From: Wyeomyia smithii
Lineage: Eukaryota > Arthropoda > Insecta > Diptera > Culicidae
Direction of reading: 5' to 3'
NCBI RefSeq assembly: GCF_029784165.1
Contig: NC_073695.1
Span: 101,869,306-101,933,305 of the forward strand
Length of the DNA: 64,000 nt
Shown here: piece by piece, positions 22,563 to 33,239 of the stretch
How the letters are laid out: the number at the start of each line of letters is the position of its first letter
Position numbering within the stretch: the first letter of the stretch is position 1
The notes under the pieces: generated by a model
Database searches by the model: none
What the model saw: the letters and a program-made list of their open reading frames with translations, nothing else
Told to the model about the DNA's origin: nothing
Translations under genes and position numbers: made by a program

Positions 22563-23382
22563 TAAAGTTTATATTATTACCATCGGTCTTACCTCTGTCC
22601 GAAGTAATTCCAGCTCTGTGGTGAAAATCTACCCGAAACATTGGAGTTTCGGTATTCCATGCACATCGAGTTCGAGTACAGCACTGCACTCGAACCACGT
22701 TCGGCCTAAATTGCACTGGTGCGGTAGCGTAGCACGACAGCGAGAAATTAGAACAATCACTGAAGGCGGCAAAAAAAAACTCTGCGAAGAAAAAATGGTA
22801 AACGAAACGAAAATATGCTAATGATGCGGCCAGCCAATTGCGGCAAACGGATTTTCTCCGGTAATTTTAGAATTCATCCAACTACGAAAGGATGTAATTC
22901 GTCCCGTGGATGAGTGTGTGTGTTTAAGGCATTTATTACGTTTTGATGGTGGCTGGAAGAAGCCCAGAGAGGGAAAACCGTGTCACGAGGTTATAGGGAG
23001 TGAATGAAAGCACAGTAAAAATTAGAATTCGGTCACGTTGATTATTGCTTTAGGTCAGGATAGCTATTCTGTAGGACCAGCGCCACGTAGTGTGGAACAT
23101 TTGCATATTTTTGGGGTAAAACTTTTGCGTCTTATTCGACGTATTTTGAAGCGCCCAACGCTGTGGGTTTCGAAGGCTGGCGCTAGTTATCGGCGGCTTT
23201 GGGCGAAGGGTCTATTGCGGTTTTAATCAAGGCAGTTTCGACAGCCAACAGGGTAGAATTCATTCGGTGTTAATCCATCGTGTTTCCGTGAACAATTGTA
23301 ATTATTTTAGGGAATAACTATTAATCGACATATTATTTTTGCAAAGTACGCTTTGATTTTTTTTTTTTAAATTTTGTTGTAC
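22563..23382. other. Unassigned stretch between repeat and retrotransposon
   Basis: Short GTG-initiated frames only. Nothing recognised. Confidence 0.3.
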
Positions 23383-23841
23383 ATAGACACCCATTCATTC
23401 TGTGCCGAACACGCATCAGTATAGGTCGTGTTTGGTGATCGCTCCGATAGAATATAAAACAAAAGACGCGCGAGCAAGTGTTGGCATTGTTTGCCTGGTC
23501 GAGTGAAGGTTCAAGGTCGCCCGCCTTTGTGCAACTGTTTCGCATCGTGGCTGTTTGCTGGTGCGTAAGCCGATTTGGCTGCAAAGTGATTTGTGCTACA
23601 GCAGTGGACGAGAATCTCAACACAAAGGAGGAAAAAGAAGAAGCCAACAGTTGACAGCGAGTTGTGTCGCTGTGCTGAGTGATCACACACCCGGCTCGCT
23701 GCTGGTGGCTGTTTGGAGCTGCTGTATTGGTGCTGCTGGCTGTAATGGCTGCAGCTTCGACCGTTCGGACAACCAACCCTGCTGAAAGGAGAAGTAAAGA
23801 GGTACGTGTTCTGTCGGCGCTAGTGCGCTAGATTTAGCGCG

Positions 23842-25208
23842 ATGGATGTAGATCCCTCGCCTCCCGTGCCACCATCCCCGAACCCCTCCGACCCTGTCCC
23901 TCCTGCCAACCCTTCCTCTGTTAATTCTCCAGTCCCCCCTTGCCCCAGGCTTTACCCGGACGGATCTCAGGGCAGCTTTACTGTTTTCTTTCGGCCAAAA
24001 GCAGGACCGAAATCGAAACCGTTAAACATACTGCAGATTCCGAAAGACCTGACGGAGGGGTACAAGGCCGTGACCGAAATCTCCAAGGTCAGACCCAACA
24101 AGCTCCGTGTCGTGGTCAGCGACCTGGAACAGGCCAACGCTCCGAGCTTTTCACACGCGAGTATCGCGTTTACATACCCGCACGAGACGTGGAGATCGAC
24201 GGTGTCATAACCGATTCGAGTATGTCGGTCGAGTGTATCTTGGCAAGCGGTTTTGGCTGCTTCAAAAATGCTTTGTGTCACGACGTAAAAGTAAAGATCA
24301 TAGATTGCAAGCAATTGCGGTCTGTGTCTCTTGTCAACGGCACAAAAGTGTACACTCCGTCAGACTCGTTTCGTGTTACGTTTGCCGGATCTGCTCTCCC
24401 TAGCCACGTCTCGATCGATCGGGTTCGTCTGCCTGTGCGATTGTATGTACCCCGTGTTATGAATTGCACCAATTGCAAGCAGCTAGGCCACACAGCCGCC
24501 TACTGCTGCAATAAGGCACGATGTAGCAAGTGTGGAGAAACTCATGCGGACGATTCTTGCAGTGTAAATGCTGAAAAATGTATTCACTGTGGGGAAAATC
24601 AGCATGAGCTCTCCACATGCCCGGTGTACATGCAGCGCAGAGATTAAATCAAGCGGTCACTTAAGGAGCGTTCAAGGCGATCTTACGCTGAGATGCTGAA
24701 GAAGACCGTGACCACTTCTACCATAACATCGAACCCCTTTGATCTGTTGTCCTCTGATGAAACCGATTCTGACGATTCACCAGCGGGAACAACTTATGCC
24801 AATCCTGGGGCGTCTAGAAAGAGGAAAAATATTTCCTCTCCTAAACTTCCCCGAAAAGGTCCTTAGATTTCCCAAAGTGAAATGAAAGTTACAAACAAAC
24901 CAAACAGTGCTGCGGAAAAACCGAAGCAAACTCCTCCTGGGCTTGCAAATTTAAAGTCCCAGAAGGAGTTCCCAGCACTGCCAGGAACATCTAAAACCCC
25001 AGTTGTTCCTTTTGCACATCCAGTTGATGAAACAAACTCTGGATTAGTGAAATTTTCTGACATTGTGGACTGGATTTTTGAAACTTTCAATGTACCCGAT
25101 CCAATTAAAATTTTTCTTACAGCATTCCTCCCAACAGTTAGATCATTTTTAAAGCAGTTGACTGCCCAATGGCCCCTCCTTGCAGCGATTGTATCCTTCG
25201 ATGCCTAA
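23842..25208 (+). pseudogene. ORF1, Gag-like nucleic-acid-binding protein
   Basis: The first ATG of the long frame is at 23842 (GCGATGGATG context). The N-terminus is proline-rich (residues 5-40). A central domain follows, with FFRPKAGPKSKPLNILQIPK and later VYIPARDVEIDGVITDSSM. A frameshift of one base lies near 24130-24150. Three zinc knuckles follow. CTNCKQLGHTAAYC and CIHCGENQHELSTC are CX2CX4HX4C, while CSKCGETHADDSC between them has one residue fewer before His. An in-frame TAA at 24645 and TAG at 24864 interrupt the basic and Ser/Asp-rich tail. The frame ends at 25208 and overlaps the ORF2 start. Such proteins bind the element RNA to form a ribonucleoprotein. At least three lesions disable this copy. 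Confidence 0.85.
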
Positions 25209-28200
25209 TTCATCTGCGTATACGAAGGATTCTATCCCTGTCTTACAGTGGAATTGTAGAAGTATTTTACCAAAAATGGATTCATTTAAAGTTTCAATAA
25301 ATAGAAACAAATGCGATGCATTTTCCCTTTGTGAAACTTGGCTTACTTCAAATATTGATCTCAACTTCCATGATTTTAATATTATTCGCCTTGATCGAGA
25401 CACCCCATATGGAGGAGTACTTTAAGGGATTAAAAAGTGCTATTTATTTCTATCGTATTAACCTCCCCTCGATTCCAGGCATCGAAGTTGTCGCATGTCA
25501 AATGACAATACAAGGTAAAGAGCTTTGTATTGCCTCAATATATATTCCTCCCAGAGCACAGGTTGGGCAACGGTTGCTCTTTGATTTAATAGAACTTCTT
25601 CCCTCGCCACGTTTGATTTTGGGAGACTTCAACTCTCATGGTGTGGCTTGGGGTTCCCCCTACAATGATAACCGCTCCTCTTTAATCTATAACCTTTGCG
25701 ATGTCGACATGACTATTTTGAACAACGGTGAAATGACACGTATCCCGAAACCTCCAGCGCACCCGAGCGCTTTGGATCTATCCTTATGTTCGACGTCGCT
25801 ACGGTTGGATTGCACATGGAAGGTAATCCTCGATCCTCACGGTAGCGACCATCTGCCTATTCCTAATTCAATTACTAACGGTTCAACTCGCATGCGACCA
25901 ATTGACATTCCGTATGACCTCACACGGAATGTCGATTGGAAGTTATACGAGGAAATGATTTCAAAAGCGGTCGAGTCGATTCAACATCACCCATCACTTG
26001 AAGAATACAACCTCCTCGCGGGCTTAATCCTCGACGCCGCGTTGCAAGCCCAAACGAAGAAATATCCCGGCGTAACGATCAAAGAGCGGCCTCCAACTCC
26101 GTGGTGGGACAAAGAGTGCTCCGATGTCTACACGCAAAGATCCGACGGGTTTTTGGCCTTCCAGAAGGGAGGTATACCCGACGACTATATACGGTATTCG
26201 GAGCTTAATACCAAGCTTAAAAGCCTGGCTAAAGCAAAGAAACGCGGATATTGGCGTCGGTTCGTGAACGAGACGTCGAGGGAGACATCGATGAGCACTC
26301 TTTGGAACACAGCCCGAAGAATGCGGAATCGCGTAACGGTCAACGAAAGCGAGGAGTCTTCAAGTCGGTGGATATTTGATTTTGCCAGGAAAGTATGTCC
26401 GGACTCTGTTCCTGAGCAAAACATTGTTCGCGATGCGTCTCCGGGCCACGACGCGGTAGTCACCTTTTACGATGGCAGAATTTTCAGTTGCCCTCCTGTC
26501 CTGTAACGATAACGCGCCTGGGTTAGATAGAATCAAATTCAACTTGTTGAAGAATCTACCCGGCAATGCCAAGAGGTGCTTGTTGAACTTGTTCAATAAG
26601 TTCCTGGAGCAAAACATTGTACCGCAGGATTGGAGGCAAGTGAAGGTGATCGCCATCCAAAAACCGCGAAAACCAGCTTCTGATCACAACTCTTATAGGC
26701 CGATTGCAATGCTATCCTGTATCCGGAAAATGATGGAAAAAATGATACACCGTCGCTTAGACCATTGGGTCGAATCAAATGGTCTACTATCAGATACTTA
26801 ATTTGGCTTCCGCCGTGCCAAAGGGACGAATGATTGTCTTGCGTTGCTTTCAACAGATATTCAGCTGGCTTATGCTCGCAAAGAACAAATGGCGTCTGCG
26901 TTCTTGGACATTAAGGGGGCTTTTGATTCCGTTTCTATTGACATTCTTTCGGGTAAACTTCACCGACAAGGATTTTCTCCAATTTTGAACAATTTTTTGC
27001 ACAATTTGCTGTCCGAAAAGCACATGCATTTTACGCACGGCGATTTGGCAACTTTTCGCATTAGCTACATGGGTCTTCCCCAGGGCTCATGTTTAAGCCC
27101 CCTTCTTTACAACTTTTATGTAAATGACATCGACGAATGTCTGGCAAATTCATGCACGATAAGACAACTTGCAGACGACAGTGTAATCTCTGTTACAGGA
27201 GCCAAAGCTGCCGATTTGCAAGGACCATTGCAAGATACTTCGGACAATTTGTCTGCTTGGGCTTTACAGCTAGGTATCGAATTCTCTCCGGAGAAGACTG
27301 AGATAGTAGTTTTTTCTAGGAAGCATGACCCTGCTCAGCTTCAAACACAATTAATGGGTAAAACGATTTCTCAGGTTTTGGTACACAAATATCTTGGTGT
27401 CTGGTTCGACTCTAAAGGCACCTGGGGTTGTCACGTTAGGTATCTGATGAAAAAATGCCAACAAAGAGTGAATTTTCTTCGTACAATAACCGGACAATGG
27501 TGGGGAGCCCACCCAGGAGACCTTAAAAGGCTTTACCAAACAACGATATTGTCTGTCATTGAGTACGGGTGTTTCTGCTTCCGCTCCGCAGCAAACACAC
27601 ATTTGATCAAACTGGAGCGAATACAATATCGTTGTTTGCGTATCGCCTTGGGTTGCATGCAGTCGACCCATACGATGAGTTTGGAGGTCTTAGCTGGAGT
27701 ACTACCATTGAAAAACCGCGCCTGGAGCCTGTCTTCTTATCAAATGTGAGGTCTTGAACCGTCCTGTGATTGAAAATTTTGAAAGGTTAATCGAACTTAA
27801 TTCTCAAACCCGTTTTATGACATTGTGTTTCAATCAAATGTCCCAAAATATTAACCCTTCTTCGAATATTCCAAATCGTGTCGACTTATCAAATATTTCT
27901 GATTCTACTATGTTTTTCGATACATCCATGATAGAAGAAACTCGTGGAATCCCGGATCAACCCGTGGTTCAAGGGGTTGGATGTAGGTCGGGATTTCATT
28001 TGCGTGATGTCCCGGCTTATGTACAATCACTATAGATTTGACGCGCATCTCCGTCGTGTTGGGCTCGGGGAAAGTGGTATCTGTGCCTGTGGTGAAGGTT
28101 ATCACGACATAGAGCACGTTGTTTGGTCATGCCCTGTACACCGTGACGCCAGGTCTAAATTAATAGCTTCCCTGCAGGCCGAAAGTAGGCAGCCGGCTGT

Positions 28201-28288
28201 TCCTGTTCGTGATGTATTGGCGAGCCGTGACCTATCCTACATGTCCCTTATATACGTTTTCCTGAAATCCATCCACGCCCCAGTTTAA
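25201..28288 (+). pseudogene. ORF2, endonuclease plus reverse transcriptase; RNase H domain deleted
   Basis: ATG at 25201 overlaps the ORF1 stop. The endonuclease begins VLQWNCRSILPKMDSF, with CETWL (catalytic Glu), LILGDFNSHGVAWGS and a C-terminal HGSDHLPI. The reverse transcriptase has NAPGLDRIKFNLLKNLP, YRPIAMLSCIRKMMEKM, FGFRRAKGTND, motif A AFLDIKGAFDSV, motif B GLPQGSCLSPLLYNFYVND and motif C QLADDSVISV. Frameshifts lie near 25430, 26470 and 27720, and an in-frame TAA at 26799 replaces the residue before FGFRR. After GIPDQ near 27960 the sequence jumps to PWFKGLDVGRDF, skipping the whole RNase H region (about 600 bp) that relatives at 47881 and 51398 retain. The C-terminus keeps a CACGEGYHDIEHVVWSC motif and ends at 28288. 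Confidence 0.9.
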
Positions 28289-28690
28289 TCCTATTCCCTT
28301 CCGCCTACATCCAACCAAACGACAAGAACACGTTAAGACCCCGGATCCGGAAACAGCAACTAGACCCGCACGATACTCTCAGGTCCCGAGGGAGACAACC
28401 CAATATGCCAGTCCGTAATATCTTGGGCCAGCAGCGGAACATGTGCTTACCTATGGCAATGAAAACCATCATACAGTAAACCAGTGCTTTTAATGCAAAA
28501 TATTATAGCTTTAAGTTACATTTAGTTTCAGCTCGTAGTCGGCAGCGAGGATAAAAAATTTACTTTTAGTTATTAAGATACTTTAGAAAGTAAGCTACCA
28601 GATATAATTGGCGCCGTTAAACATTAAATTGTATTTGTGCCGTGTCAAATAAATTATAGATAAACAAAACAAAAAAATAGACACCCATTC

Positions 28691-30310
28691 TGTGATACAC
28701 AAAGTCGTAATTATTTTTTATTTATTGATATGTCGATCGCTGATAATATAATACATACAATAAATATATGATGGTATGGATTTATTTTCCATATCATCAA
28801 TTCAAAATAAAACGATCTACTGCGCGATTAGATCCCAAAGCAAAAAAAAAAAAAAAATAAATAACTGGGTGATGATCACTGTTGACGTAGCGTTAATTTA
28901 TCGACAGTTGAGTATCGCGCGTGAAGGTAAACCGGCGGGTCAGCTAGTGTCGTTGCTGTTGTTGTTATTGTTGTTTTCAAGTCAGCCGATCGCATACAAT
29001 TAGGTTCACTCGACGGTGGCGTCAGATATTCATGCAATTGGAATTCATGTCGGACGGTTTGTTTGAATACGTTCGTTTTGTGTAATTGATTGTCATTGGT
29101 TGGTAAGGAGCAGCGTAAAAGGGATGCCGCCCTAGATCCACGCTGGTGGGAAACTTGTTGGAAGGTTAAACAAGGTTGCAATCGTTCGCACGCAAATCTG
29201 CTTTACTGATGTGAGCAGTTGTCGTAGTGACAAGCAAAACGACTGACAGCTTTGTGAATGCGATGATTCTGTTTGATAGCTGTAGGCTGTCGCAGCTGCT
29301 GGATATTTTACATTCATGAAGCACGGCATCTTGTTAACGTACACTTGTATGCTTCGATGCACTTTTCAGGCCAGGGCAGTGACGGTCATGATAATTGGGG
29401 TTGACTAGCATACGGTGGTCTATCGTAGAATAAATCGGGCGGTTTCCGGATTTACGCGATCGTTAGCTTCACTCTCCGGGAGAAGGTATGTATTTGCTTT
29501 CATTTTATCGTCAAATTACCTATAAACGTGTATTTATTTCCTTCATGAAACATTTAGCCTAAGATTAGTAGTATGTACTAGTGGCTTGAGACTATATTCA
29601 ACCCATGAAAGTGGTTCTTCTGTTTTGATAGACGTAGCGATGAAGTACAATTGCCTTACTAATTTTGCGAGCTTGACGACATTTCAACAGAAATCAAATT
29701 TTTAATGGAGGGTAATTCACACTTTTATTTCAATAACTACGTTTTTTATTTTTTTTTTTCGTTTGATGCATGAAACTTTCAAGCAATAATTTACTCTCAT
29801 AATAATCAGTGAATTTACCGTGCGCTTTTATAATTGTGTCTGGATTATCAATGAAAGCGTTTACATAAAAAAAAATTATTTTTAATTAGGCACCTTTTAA
29901 CTTCTCGATCATTCAGGTGCTTACTTGCACATTTAATTAATACGCGTTTCATAATAATTTTGGGCTGTTGGCGCCCTTGTATTTTTTCTAAATGTTCCAA
30001 TTCTCAGTATATTTTGTGATGAAAGCTATGAATAGATCTATGAAAAGCCCCACAAGCACACAAGCGATTGCTTTGAAATGTTCAGCGACAGCCTTGTGGA
30101 TTATTAGGAAGTTCAATATTTCACGAAAATATTTCTTTGGCAATTATTTACTATGTCTGTTTAAACAGAACGTCCGTGTTTTTCTTTAGCTCATGCATTC
30201 CAATGAAGTCCCACGTATATACATTGACGATAAAGTGAGGGACAAATGTATACATTCGGTTTGTACATGCGTTTATTAAATCACAAGAGATCAAAAAAAA
30301 ATTATCACTA
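28691..30310. other. Unassigned stretch between retrotransposon and possible promoter
   Basis: Holds a GTT-rich simple repeat at 28950-28977 and A-runs at 28841-28860. A GC-richer part at 28900-29480 has short frames on both strands with no motif. Nothing is called as a gene. Confidence 0.3.
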
Positions 30311-30359
30311 TTTTACAGCAACCACAGTCCCTGCGTATTATCATCCTCAACAGAAAAAA

Positions 30360-30500
30360 ATAGCAATCCAGCGAGAGAGAGAGAGAGGTGAGAGAAAAAA
30401 CAGGTGTCAGTAGCACTCAAAAAATGTGTATTAATGCAGTTTCACCGACCGCAGCAGAAAAACAGTAATCTGCCCTCGTCTGAGCGTCAACCGTGAAAAG
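30360..30500 (+). promoter_or_regulatory. Possible promoter: GAGA cluster upstream of the exon
   Basis: A run of GA dinucleotides (CGAGAGAGAGAGAGG, 30373-30389) with a second GAGAG at 30391 could bind GAGA factor, common at insect promoters. It lies about 650 bp upstream of the candidate coding exon, with leader-like sequence between. This is an inference; a simple repeat would look the same. Confidence 0.2.
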
Positions 30501-30627
30501 AAGTCACCAAAATGAGAAAATAAATTTAAATTTTAATCGATGTTTTTCGAAGGCCGGTGGAGCGACCATAAGCCAGAGGAACGAGAGGAAAATGTGTTGC
30601 TAAAAAATTTCCACCCTTTACGGCCCT

Positions 30628-30652
30628 TTTTCGTCGTCGTCGTCGTTGTTGT
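30628..30652. repeat. Short (CGT)n/(TTG)n trinucleotide repeat
   Basis: TTTTCGTCGTCGTCGTCGTT then GTTGTG, five CGT units. Confidence 0.9.
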
Positions 30653-31044
30653 GTGTGCTTATGCTAATAATAAATGAGTGTGTAATAAAAAAAAATAGGC
30701 GAAAGCAGTCGACAGCTGAATAAAACAAGCAATCCACCAGCGGTTTATAGTAAGGGGGACACAAGTGAAACGCGTGTATTTCGAGTGTTTTATTAGTGTC
30801 GATGTTCGCGCATACATAATAGCGCAGGTGAATCAATCCAGCCCGTGTGCAGGGTGCGTAGTAATAGTTAGGTGTGAAATCTACAAGCAATTACCGTAGA
30901 GTTTGTTATTGTTGTTCGTCCTTCGGATCTGCGTGCATCCGGAATAGATCAATCGATGTCGTCAACGTTTCTCGAGCTCTTAGTGTTTAAGCGTTCTTCT
31001 TCCTCCTTCATTTGCGATCGAAAAATGTATTAGTGTGTGTCTAA

Positions 31045-31350
31045 GTTTTAAACAAAGAGAGAAAAAAAATCTCATCTTGGTGGGTGCCCGTTGACATAAA
31101 AAAATCTTCCAAAGTGGCCGCGTCGAAGAAATCCCGAGGCGCCTTGTCGGAAGGTCGCCTGACCACTGTGACCGCGACGGGTACGGAGACCGGCACCAGT
31201 TTCACCAACTCCCGCCAGGGCTCCGTGGATGGGGTGATGCAACGATGCGGTCTCTGCTCGATCATATCCAGCTTGTTGCGGCGGGCCATGTGCGTCGGAT
31301 CCAGGCGTGGTAGTGGAGAATCGTACTACCAGGAGTTGCCGGAAACAAAT
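31045..31350 (+). CDS. Candidate host coding exon, unrecognised protein
   Basis: An open frame from 31045 to 31350 is GC-rich at third positions, unlike the transposon debris around it. It reads SSKVAASKKSRGALSEGRLT, later FTNSRQGSVDG and CGLCSIISSLLRRAMC, and ends GSRRGSGESYYQELPETN. At 31351 the consensus splice donor GTAAGTA follows in phase 0, after codon AAT. Past it the frame becomes AT-rich and unlike coding sequence. There is no ATG upstream before the stop at 31042. The first in-frame ATG is at 31237, so translation may start there or the 5' part may come from an upstream exon (a pyrimidine tract lies at 30990-31012). Two RRGS/SRQGS sites look like basic phosphorylation motifs. I do not recognise the family. 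Long open frames on the minus strand over the same bases are a caution. Confidence 0.45.
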
Positions 31351-31357
31351 GTAAGTA
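31351..31357 (+). other. Splice donor GTAAGTA
   Basis: AAT followed by GTAAGTACC is close to the metazoan 5' splice-site consensus and coincides with the loss of coding character, supporting the exon call. Confidence 0.5.
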
Positions 31358-33230
31358 CCAGTTGGATGGTTGTTAAAAAAATGTTTCGACATTCATACTT
31401 CAGCGACATTTAATTTAGGTTATCGGAGGTTTTTATAACCCGTAATAATTTGAAAACGATAACCGATTATATGTTGGAGAAAGCATAGGAATCGAGCCAG
31501 AGTCTCAAAAGCCATCGACGGCGAAATTGCGTGAATGTCACCAATAACAGCTACACGGTGGCGGAAATATTATAATTACGCACGGTCAGCCCGAAGCGAA
31601 GGTGTGGTTCAGTGGGGACCGTACACTAATTTACCGTTTTAATGTTACGCTGGTGTTACCTTGAATATAAATTCCACTGGTTTATGTGTCTTCTTTATTT
31701 TTATATATGTTTGAGCTTCTATATAGTATTGAGAATTATTTAAATTTCAGTTGTTAATTATGCCGTAACAATTTTATTACTAATTACAGGAAAACGTGAA
31801 AAAATTGTTTTGTTAAAGGAAAAATAAAAACTAAGTAAAACATTGGTTTTTGCGTTGGATCATGAAAACCTAATTATTCCGGGTCCGACAGTTTAATTGT
31901 AGTTAATTAATTGTGATCTCCTCATATAGACAATTCTTCTCAAAACCATACCCACGATCAAAATGATATCCATTCACTATTCCCTTTTCTATTCTCTCAA
32001 CAACCACCTCTTCAATGGTACGAGAATAACGATAGGTTAAGGTTGTATACTCACCCTCCTCTCCACTCATCCTGTCAGCTACTTATCGCATATTGCCAAC
32101 GCGAAGTCACCACGCGGTGGAAACGTCTGTATCAGGCACACCGTATCGCACTTTTAAATGGCTTCCTCCATCTTCGTTATAACCATCAGGAGTAGGAGTA
32201 AGCTTGTCAAATATTGTTCAACCCGAAGTAGTTAGCTGCGGCAGTCGGCTACTATGCTTTGTCATATCAACACCACAGCTACTACTATAGGTACTACTTC
32301 CAGCCCCATAATCATCAACGAATCGCAATGAGCGCCTTGCAGCAGTCTGCTTCACAGCTCTATTTATTCACGAGACATAAATATGCATCAGGTGTTTACG
32401 TTCGTTGAAGGGGACTCACATAAACATCTAACTTCACGGTTATGCTACCGTTGGAAGCCGTTTCAGAACTCTTCGTGAATCTGGGAACTCGATTATAGGT
32501 TTTCTTTGGTGCTTGAAATTCAGTTTTCTTGGAAACCATTTCTAAAGTTATGTGATATGTGGGTCTAACCTATTTTCAGAGGATTTTATTTGTAGAGCAA
32601 TTGAAGAAAATTTCGTTTTTTGCTCAAAAGTTTTTTCATCCAGGAAACAATTTCTGAATTCAGATTTTTAACAATCTTCTAATCATTCAAAAAAAAAACA
32701 CATTGTGAAATATTGAAACTTTATCCTCACTTCCAGTCCAACAGCAATGAAATTTTATTCAGTATTCAGTGCAGTTGATTTGTCATATCGGCAATTGATT
32801 TGCTCATCGAATACGTTTACAGCAGATGTTTTGAAATAACCACTCCCTTAGTTGACTTCACCAGCTTCAAATGCTTTTCGAAGGTGTCACAGGCGGTACG
32901 CACGAAATCCATGGTTATTTCTGGATAAGCCAATTCGCGAGAGCCGCAACCACCTTTCTAAGGAACATTGTTTTGATGCTCTCCAATTGAGATGAAATTT
33001 TCAGCGTTTGTTTGTCTATTCAAGGTAGGAAGTTTTGCAAAATATGATATGTCCAAAAACGTCCAAATACTAAAAAGTGCAATAACTCCTGCTAGACTTG
33101 ATGGATTTTTCTAAAAATTTGTGGTATTATTCTACACTAAGAGTACTTCAAAACGCATGGTCACAATATATGACAAAAAGGTGACATGACGGAACAAATG
33201 CATTTTTCTTTTAAAAGTTGTCAATTTTCA
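31358..33230. other. Probable intron sequence, no element recognised
   Basis: AT-rich, with no frame of interest on either strand. A GC-richer patch at 31970-32460 has no recognised content. Confidence 0.35.
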
Positions 33231-33239
33231 GGGTCATCT

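Larger units (their letters stand above)
23397..28676 (+). mobile_element. Full-length I/LOA-like non-LTR retrotransposon (disabled)
   Basis: The 14-bp direct repeat ATAGACACCCATTC flanks the element (23383-23396 and 28677-28690), a clear target-site duplication. The 5.28-kb body has a 5' leader of about 445 bp, a Gag-like ORF1 with zinc knuckles, and an ORF2 with endonuclease, reverse transcriptase and a C-terminal Cys-His motif. The 3' end reads GTGCCGTGTCAAATAAATTA followed by an A-rich tail. The same GTGCCGTGTCAAATAAA end is found in truncated copies at 47509-48758 and 51028-52310. ORF1 stop and ORF2 start overlap as ATGCCTAA at 25201-25208. Frameshifts, stops and an RNase H deletion make it non-autonomous. 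The I/LOA placement follows from ORF1 zinc knuckles plus an RNase H in relatives and is not proved. Confidence 0.9.

Noticed and set aside
23333..23776. 147-codon minus frame over the 5' leader of the I/LOA-like element
   Set aside because: It overlaps the retrotransposon leader on the opposite strand and crosses the target duplication, so it cannot be part of one gene; shadow frame.
31041..31392. Minus-strand frames of 82 and 106 codons over the candidate exon
   Set aside because: They lack splice sites or motifs, while the plus strand has a phase-consistent donor; judged shadows, though this lowers confidence in the exon.
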